Below are positions 59,770 through 64,000 of a stretch of 64,000 nucleotides of DNA, piece by piece. The translations under genes were made by a program, and so were the position numbers. Origin of the DNA: Alistipes_A hominis (lineage in GTDB: Bacteria > Bacteroidota > Bacteroidia > Bacteroidales > Rikenellaceae). Position 1 is the first letter of the stretch; the number at the start of each line of letters is the position of its first letter. Under the pieces are notes generated by a model. That model was given only the letters and a program-made list of their open reading frames with translations. It made no database searches and was not told the DNA's origin. The stretch covers positions 525,916 to 589,915 of the forward strand of contig NZ_JACOOK010000002.1 in assembly GCF_014288115.1 (NCBI RefSeq), read 5' to 3'.

Positions 59770-60990
59770 TTATCTCCGATAGCTTGCGCCGCCGCCCGAC
59801 GATTGTCCGCCGCCGGTGTATCCTCCTCCTCCGCCCCGGTAGCCGGACCCGGTGCTCGGCGAGTAGCTGCTGCCCGAAGAGGGAGCGGTGCTTCCGCGCC
59901 GGTACGACGATCCCGAATTGTTGTTAACCGACGGGCTTACGGTGGTAGTCGGCCCCGATGCGGTTCCGCCGCGCCGGTAGGACGAACTGCCCGAAGACGT
60001 TCCCGAACCGGTGCTGCCGATCGAACTGCCGCTCGAGGTCGTACCGCCCCGGCGGTACGACGAGCCGCCGTTCAGCGACGAGCCGGTAGTCGTTCCGGGC
60101 CGGTAGGTCGATGAAGTGGTTCCTCCCCGGCGGTAGCTGGGTCCCGACGACCCCCGCCCTGCGGAAGATACCGTGCCGCCCGTTCCGGTTCTCGGACGGT
60201 TCCAAACCGTGTTCTTATTATTGTATTTAGGGTAATAATCGTATCCCCAGTGATGATGCGGGCCGTACCATCCTCCGTAATAGGGCGGATACCAGCCGCC
60301 GTACCATCCTCCGTACCAGCCGTTCCAACTGTTCCATCCCCAATTCCATCCCCAGTTCCAACTGTTATAAGGGTAGTATCCCGAATACCAACTCCACGAC
60401 GGGCTCCATCCCCACCACCACGGGCTGCTCCAGTTCCATGCGGGGGAGCTCCATCCCCACAGTCCGAGATTGATGTTTACGTTGGCTGTTCCCCAGTCGC
60501 CGTACAAGGAGGGGGCGTATTTGGGTTCTACGAGCACCTGGTCGCCGAGTACCGTCACGTCGTAATAGGCCGGATCGTAGGCGGAGGCATAGCGTCCCGA
60601 GGTGTTGGCATTTTCGTTTTGGACGTCGCTCTGCCTGTCGTCGCTCAGCGAACCGAGACTTTTCAGACGGCTTGCGTAAGAATCTCCGCCGTAACCGCCC
60701 GCGATCAAGCTGCTGCGCGATTCGTCCTCTTGTCGGTCGTTCAGTTCGGATACGGCCCGGGCCACTTCCTCGCGGCGGGCCCGTTCGGCCTCTTCCGCGG
60801 CGCGCTGCGCTTCCTGCTGCCGGATGAGACGCTGCTGCTTCTCGGCGGCGATCGCTTTCCGGTTGTGCGTTACGTATAAATCGTCGGTGGCAGCGGATGA
60901 AGTGCTCGAATAGACGGTTGCACTGCATCCTCCCAGCAGCGTGGCAACGACCACGCTGCCCAATACGGTTATTAATTTTCGGCTTTTCAT
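59770..60990 (-). CDS. Lipoprotein with Trp/Gly/Tyr-rich core and SYRRGG repeats
   Basis: 406 residues. The signal ends at VATLLGGC, so it is a lipoprotein. Residues about 35-85 form a charged coiled coil (AAEKQQRLIRQQEAQRAAEE), followed by a folded strand-rich piece (DVTVLGDQVLVEPKYAP). Residues about 175-265 are extremely rich in Trp, Gly, Tyr and Ser (WGWSPSWSWYSGYYPYNSW). The C-terminal third contains at least five imperfect SYRRGGTTS-type repeats in a Gly/Ser/Thr background. I do not recognise a domain. It is probably an outer-membrane or surface structural lipoprotein and is likely co-transcribed with the FadL-like gene. Confidence 0.78.
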   Translation of the reverse strand: MKSRKLITVLGSVVVATLLGGCSATVYSSTSSAATDDLYVTHNRKAIAAEKQQRLIRQQEAQRAAEEAERARREEVARAVSELNDRQEDESRSSLIAGGYGGDSYASRLKSLGSLSDDRQSDVQNENANTSGRYASAYDPAYYDVTVLGDQVLVEPKYAPSLYGDWGTANVNINLGLWGWSSPAWNWSSPWWWGWSPSWSWYSGYYPYNSWNWGWNWGWNSWNGWYGGWYGGWYPPYYGGWYGPHHHWGYDYYPKYNNKNTVWNRPRTGTGGTVSSAGRGSSGPSYRRGGTTSSTYRPGTTTGSSLNGGSSYRRGGTTSSGSSIGSTGSGTSSGSSSYRRGGTASGPTTTVSPSVNNNSGSSYRRGSTAPSSGSSYSPSTGSGYRGGGGGYTGGGQSSGGGASYRR

Positions 60991-61317
60991 GGCACTCTAT
61001 TTTTTCTGTTTCGCGGAATGGCGGCCTTTTCGCCGCCGCCGCATTCCATCATATATAGGTATAACGAAAATTATACCCGAAAGTTATTGCTCCGGAAATA
61101 AATTTCACGGTTCCGGAGGGCGCGCGCGCCGTTTTTAAAAGATGCATCTGCGCCCTCCGAACGTTGCGTGGCGCGGGTCGAATGTTTTTCCTTTTTCCAG
61201 GGAAAAACCGATCCGGCCTCGTTGCCAAAGATATTCAATTTTTACGATTTTTGGAAAAATACTATACCTTTGTAAATTCACAAACCGAAGTATTTTAAGA
61301 CTGAAAAGTAGTTTGAT
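60991..61317. other. Divergent spacer before proS
   Basis: 327 bases between the repeat-rich lipoprotein and proS. It holds the proS -7 box and a GC-rich GCGCGCGC run near 61120; I see no gene or RNA. Confidence 0.6.
61265..61272 (+). promoter_or_regulatory. Candidate -7 box (TACCTTTG) for proS
   Basis: TACCTTTG lies 45 bases before the proS ATG. A TTG occurs 11 bases upstream, too close for the standard spacing. Confidence 0.4.
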
Positions 61318-62802
61318 ATGGCAAAAGAGCTGAAAGAGTTGACATCACGGGACGAAAACTATTCGCAGTGGTATAACGATCTGGTGGTAAAAGCGGGACT
61401 GGCCGAGAATTCGGCAGTTCGCGGATGTATGGTGATCAAACCGTATGGTTATGCGATCTGGGAAAAGATGCAGCGTGCGCTGGATCAGATGTTCAAAGAT
61501 ACTGGGCATGAAAACGCTTATTTCCCGCTGTTTATCCCGAAGTCGTTTTTCAGCAAGGAGGCGCATCATGTCGAGGGGTTTGCCAAGGAGTGCGCCGTGG
61601 TGACCCATTACCGGCTGAAAAACGATCCCGACGGCAAGGGCGTGATCGTCGATCCCGATGCCAGGCTCGAGGAGGAGCTGATCGTCCGCCCGACCTCCGA
61701 GACCATTATCTGGAATACCTATAAAAATTGGATTCAGTCGTACCGCGACCTGCCGATTCTTTGCAACCAGTGGGCTAACGTGGTGCGTTGGGAGATGCGT
61801 ACGCGCCTGTTCCTGCGGACGGCCGAGTTCCTGTGGCAGGAGGGGCATACGGCGCACGAAACCCGGGAGGAAGCGATGGCCGAAGCGAAAAAAATGATCG
61901 GCGTCTACAAGGAATTTGCCGAAAAGTGGATGGGGCTGCCGGTGATCGTGGGGCACAAGAGCGACAGCGAACGTTTCGCCGGGGCCGACGACACGCTGAC
62001 GATCGAGGCGCTGATGCAGGACGGGAAAGCGCTGCAAAGCGGAACGTCGCACTTCCTCGGACAGAATTTCGCAAAAGCGTTCGACGTGCAGTTTACCAAT
62101 AAGGAGGGTAAGCTCGATTATGTGTGGGCGACCTCGTGGGGCGTTTCGACCCGTTTGATGGGGGCCCTGATCATGGCGCACTCCGACAATAACGGGCTCG
62201 TGCTGCCGCCGAAGCTGGCTCCGATACAGGTCGTGATGATCCCTATTTACAAAGGCTCCGAAGAGCTGGCGCAGATATTGGCCCGGCTGGACGAGATTGC
62301 CGCCGAACTGAAAAAACGGGGAATCAGCGTTAAAATCGATGCGCGGGACAATGTCCGCACCGGTTTCAAATTCGCGGAATACGAGTTGAAAGGCGTACCC
62401 GTTCGCCTGGCGATGGGGCCGCGCGACTTTGCCGGCGGTACGATCGAACTGGTTCGCCGCGATACGCTCGAAAAAGCGACCGTTCCGCAACAAGGGCTGG
62501 AAGATGCCGTCGAACGGCTTCTCGGCGAGATACAGCAGAATATTTATGATAAAGCGCTGAAATTCCGCGACGGTATGATTACGCGGGTCGACACGTACGA
62601 CGAGTTCAAACGGGTGCTCGACGACAAAGGCGGCTTTATCCTGGCCCATTGGGACGGCTCGCCCGAAACGGAAGAGCGCATCAAGAACGAGACGAAAGCG
62701 ACGATCCGGTGCATTCCGGTCGACGCCCCCGCCGAAGAGGGAGTCTGCATCGTCAGCGGAAAGCCTTCGCACCGCCGCGTCCTTTTTGCCAGGAGTTATT
62801 GA
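61318..62802 (+). CDS. proS: Prolyl-tRNA synthetase (archaeal/eukaryotic-like type)
   Basis: 494 residues. Class II synthetase without the bacterial INS editing insert and with a C-terminal extension, the ProS type 3 found in Bacteroidota. Motif 2-type LIVRPTSETIIW, RTAEFLWQEGHTAH and the anticodon-binding VVMIPIYKGSEE and FKFAEYELKGVPVRLAMG segments are intact. It is monocistronic, followed by a hairpin terminator. Confidence 0.97.
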   Translation: MAKELKELTSRDENYSQWYNDLVVKAGLAENSAVRGCMVIKPYGYAIWEKMQRALDQMFKDTGHENAYFPLFIPKSFFSKEAHHVEGFAKECAVVTHYRLKNDPDGKGVIVDPDARLEEELIVRPTSETIIWNTYKNWIQSYRDLPILCNQWANVVRWEMRTRLFLRTAEFLWQEGHTAHETREEAMAEAKKMIGVYKEFAEKWMGLPVIVGHKSDSERFAGADDTLTIEALMQDGKALQSGTSHFLGQNFAKAFDVQFTNKEGKLDYVWATSWGVSTRLMGALIMAHSDNNGLVLPPKLAPIQVVMIPIYKGSEELAQILARLDEIAAELKKRGISVKIDARDNVRTGFKFAEYELKGVPVRLAMGPRDFAGGTIELVRRDTLEKATVPQQGLEDAVERLLGEIQQNIYDKALKFRDGMITRVDTYDEFKRVLDDKGGFILAHWDGSPETEERIKNETKATIRCIPVDAPAEEGVCIVSGKPSHRRVLFARSY

Positions 62803-62818
62803 TGTTTCTCTCTTTTAG

Positions 62819-62856
62819 ATGAATAAGGCCTCTGTAAAAACAGAGGCCTTATTCAT
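62819..62856 (+). terminator. Hairpin terminator after proS
   Basis: A perfect 16-bp stem (62819-62834 with 62841-62856) with the loop TAAAAA, 16 bases after the stop. No long T-run follows, so it may act as a weak or bidirectional terminator. Confidence 0.7.
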
Positions 62857-62926
62857 GGATGAGGGAATAATTGTTGTTTCAATGAAGATTCCTTAAATGT
62901 TCTTTTGGGTGCAGTGCAACGGTTTG

Positions 62927-63217
62927 TCAATTGTTTTGGTCAACTGTAAAGAAACGGTCGAGAATTCCCTGCAAGTAAAGACTGGTGACCGATGGAAGTG
63001 CTTTTTCTGGAATGAAAACAGCACTCATTGTCATATCCGGATTAAGAACAAAACAATAGGGTGTATTTAATTCGTCTAATTTGGATACTTCCGTTATGCT
63101 GTAACAAGGCCATCTTTCGATATTGTAGGATCTGCTGTTTTTCTTGAACAAGTGAAAATCCGGATATTCAGTCATGATAACGGGTGTTATACCGTATTTC
63201 TTTGCAAAACTTATCAT
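62927..63217 (-). pseudogene. AT-rich remnant resembling the C-terminus of a TlpA/redoxin-type lipoprotein
   Basis: 96 residues from an internal ATG; the frame stays open about 22 codons upstream (to near 63283) without a start or signal peptide. NTPYCFVLNPDMTMSAVFIP followed by LQGILDRFF resembles the last strands and helix of thioredoxin-like lipoproteins common in Bacteroides. The N-terminal catalytic CxxC half is absent. Base composition is far more AT-rich than the surrounding core genes, suggesting a transferred or decaying fragment. Confidence 0.4.
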
Positions 63218-63572
63218 TCGACTAAATGCAAATGTTATAAATATTGTAAAGGTAATAGTTCGATTAATATAATGTCTATATATACCTTAAATACTAAAAG
63301 AGCGAAGTTGCCTATTTGATTTGTATTGCCAGATGTTTGATCGATTCCGATTAAGTATTTATCGGTTGGAGATTGAATATTCCAATGATCTCTATTGACG
63401 ATTCGCTTTAAAAGAATGCAGACCTTTGAGAAAGAATGAAATTTAAAAAAGATGAATATTTGAAGGATTGATAATTGTAGTTAATATACAATAATACAGA
63501 TTTTTATATGTATTGAAATGGACGGATGAGATGAATGCATGAATAAAAAAAACAAAAAAAGATCGGATAAAA
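63218..63572. other. AT-rich spacer upstream of the rRNA operon
   Basis: About 350 bases of A/T-rich sequence with several poly-A tracts (for example 63545-63560) and no credible gene. A-tracts of this kind just upstream of rRNA promoters can act as UP-like or bent DNA. Confidence 0.5.
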
Positions 63573-63603
63573 TTTGCAGGATAAAAAAAAGTCTCTACAT
63601 TTG
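63573..63603 (+). promoter_or_regulatory. rRNA operon promoter P1
   Basis: TTTG (63573-63576), a 19-base spacer and TACATTTG (63596-63603) match the Bacteroidota promoter exactly. It lies about 290 bases upstream of 16S. Confidence 0.8.
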
Positions 63604-63679
63604 CACCCGCTAAACGAAAGTAAAGCAGTTCTTTCAAAAGGTTGTCGAAAATAAAATTTGCAAATTTTGCAAAGAAACA

Positions 63680-63710
63680 TTTGGAAATTTAAAAATCCGC
63701 CGTATCTTTG
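63680..63710 (+). promoter_or_regulatory. rRNA operon promoter P2
   Basis: TTTG (63680-63683), a 19-base spacer and TATCTTTG (63703-63710), again a perfect two-element match with the same spacing as P1. Transcription should start near 63716. Confidence 0.85.
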
Positions 63711-63719
63711 CAGTCCGAT

Positions 63720-63747
63720 TCGCTCTTAAAATCAGAGCGATTTTTTT
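63720..63747 (+). terminator. Terminator-like hairpin at the start of the rRNA leader
   Basis: TCGCTCT (63720-63726) pairs with AGAGCGA (63734-63740) and is followed by seven T. It lies only a few bases after the expected P2 start and upstream of boxA, so it could act as an attenuator or a pause site. Confidence 0.6.
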
Positions 63748-63782
63748 AGCGGTCTTTGCGAACTTTTCGCAACATGAAACAG

Positions 63783-63792
63783 GTTCTTTGAA
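63783..63792 (+). promoter_or_regulatory. boxA antitermination element
   Basis: GTTCTTTGAA in the leader resembles the boxA site bound by NusB/NusE, about 105 bases before 16S. It is in the usual place for an rRNA antitermination signal. Confidence 0.65.
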
Positions 63793-63895
63793 TTATTGGT
63801 AATATTTGAGAAAAACAAGTAAATGTAGTATTTATCAATTCCTAAATTATTTCAGGAAATTCAAGTAGTCAGGACTCTAATGATTTAAATTTTTT

Positions 63896-64000
63896 ACAAT
63901 GGAGAGTTTGATCCTGGCTCAGGATAAACGCTAGCGGCAGGCCTAACACATGCAAGTCGAGGGGCAGCGGAAGAAGTAGCTTGCTACTTCTGCCGGCGAC
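63896..64000 (+). rRNA. rrs: 16S ribosomal RNA, 5' end (truncated by window)
   Basis: AGAGTTTGATCCTGGCTCAG at 63903 is the universal 16S start region; the 5' end is placed by analogy with E. coli. ACGCTAGCGGCAGGCCTAAC follows, as in Rikenellaceae. Only about 105 bases are in the window. Confidence 0.97.

Noticed and set aside
63443..63637. 64-codon open frame on the minus strand just before the rRNA operon
   Set aside because: It overlaps promoter P1 and is made of AT-rich, low-information sequence.
1..64000. CRISPR array, prophage or complete insertion sequence
   Set aside because: No regularly spaced repeats, Cas genes, integrase, transposase or phage structural genes were seen.

Overview
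The window looks like chromosomal DNA from a member of the Bacteroidota (order Bacteroidales), most likely Alistipes or another Rikenellaceae. The 16S rRNA gene entering at the right edge has the AGCGGCAGGCCTAACACATG signature that I associate with that family. Other signs are TAnnTTTG -7 promoter boxes with an upstream TTTG, start codons without Shine-Dalgarno sequences, BACON-domain lipoproteins, a MoxR/Bat aerotolerance operon and a two-domain ThiE. The family assignment is an inference from about 100 bases of 16S plus gene content.

Layout. 1-10180 is an accessory carbohydrate region. Three lipoproteins share one architecture (N-terminal BACON domains in two of them, a sandwich segment, a GH43-like beta-propeller), next to a TIM-barrel lipoprotein and a divergent secreted GH106-like hydrolase. 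No SusC/SusD pair is visible. 10330-18188 is a housekeeping block bounded by two inverted tRNA-Gln genes: tsaB, radC, rnc, fabF and acpP leftward; purN, pepE, yraN, a Crp/Fnr regulator and waaA rightward. 18189-19766 is the strangest part. It holds a candidate structured small RNA, two diverged copies of a 107-bp element around it, several hairpins, and a frameshifted nucleotidyltransferase-HEPN gene.

19849-30030 runs leftward: etfB-etfA-acyl-CoA dehydrogenase, an aminotransferase, a decayed small secreted protein, and a thiamine operon (thiS, a TenI-ThiE fusion, thiG, thiH) under a TPP riboswitch and followed by dtd and a MazG-like gene. 30105-38020 contains apbE, a lipid kinase, a membrane protein, purD, D-lactate dehydrogenase and a GH127 enzyme. 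38125-45192 is metX and the moxR-DUF58-batC-batA-batB operon. 45427-58086 reads rightward: a PcrA/UvrD helicase, lrgAB, nth, an S41 protease, an NrnA-like phosphoesterase, two small membrane proteins, aconitase, rplS and a NarL-type two-component pair. 58150-60990 encodes a FadL-like outer-membrane protein and a repeat-rich lipoprotein. proS follows, then an AT-rich stretch with a gene remnant, then the start of an rRNA operon with two strong promoters, an early terminator-like hairpin and a boxA.

Most of the window is ordinary core genome. The parts most worth following are the RNA-rich locus at 18.3-18.9 kb, the rRNA leader with its immediate terminator-like hairpin, and the set of three related propeller lipoproteins. 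I see no CRISPR array, complete insertion sequence, integrase or phage genes.
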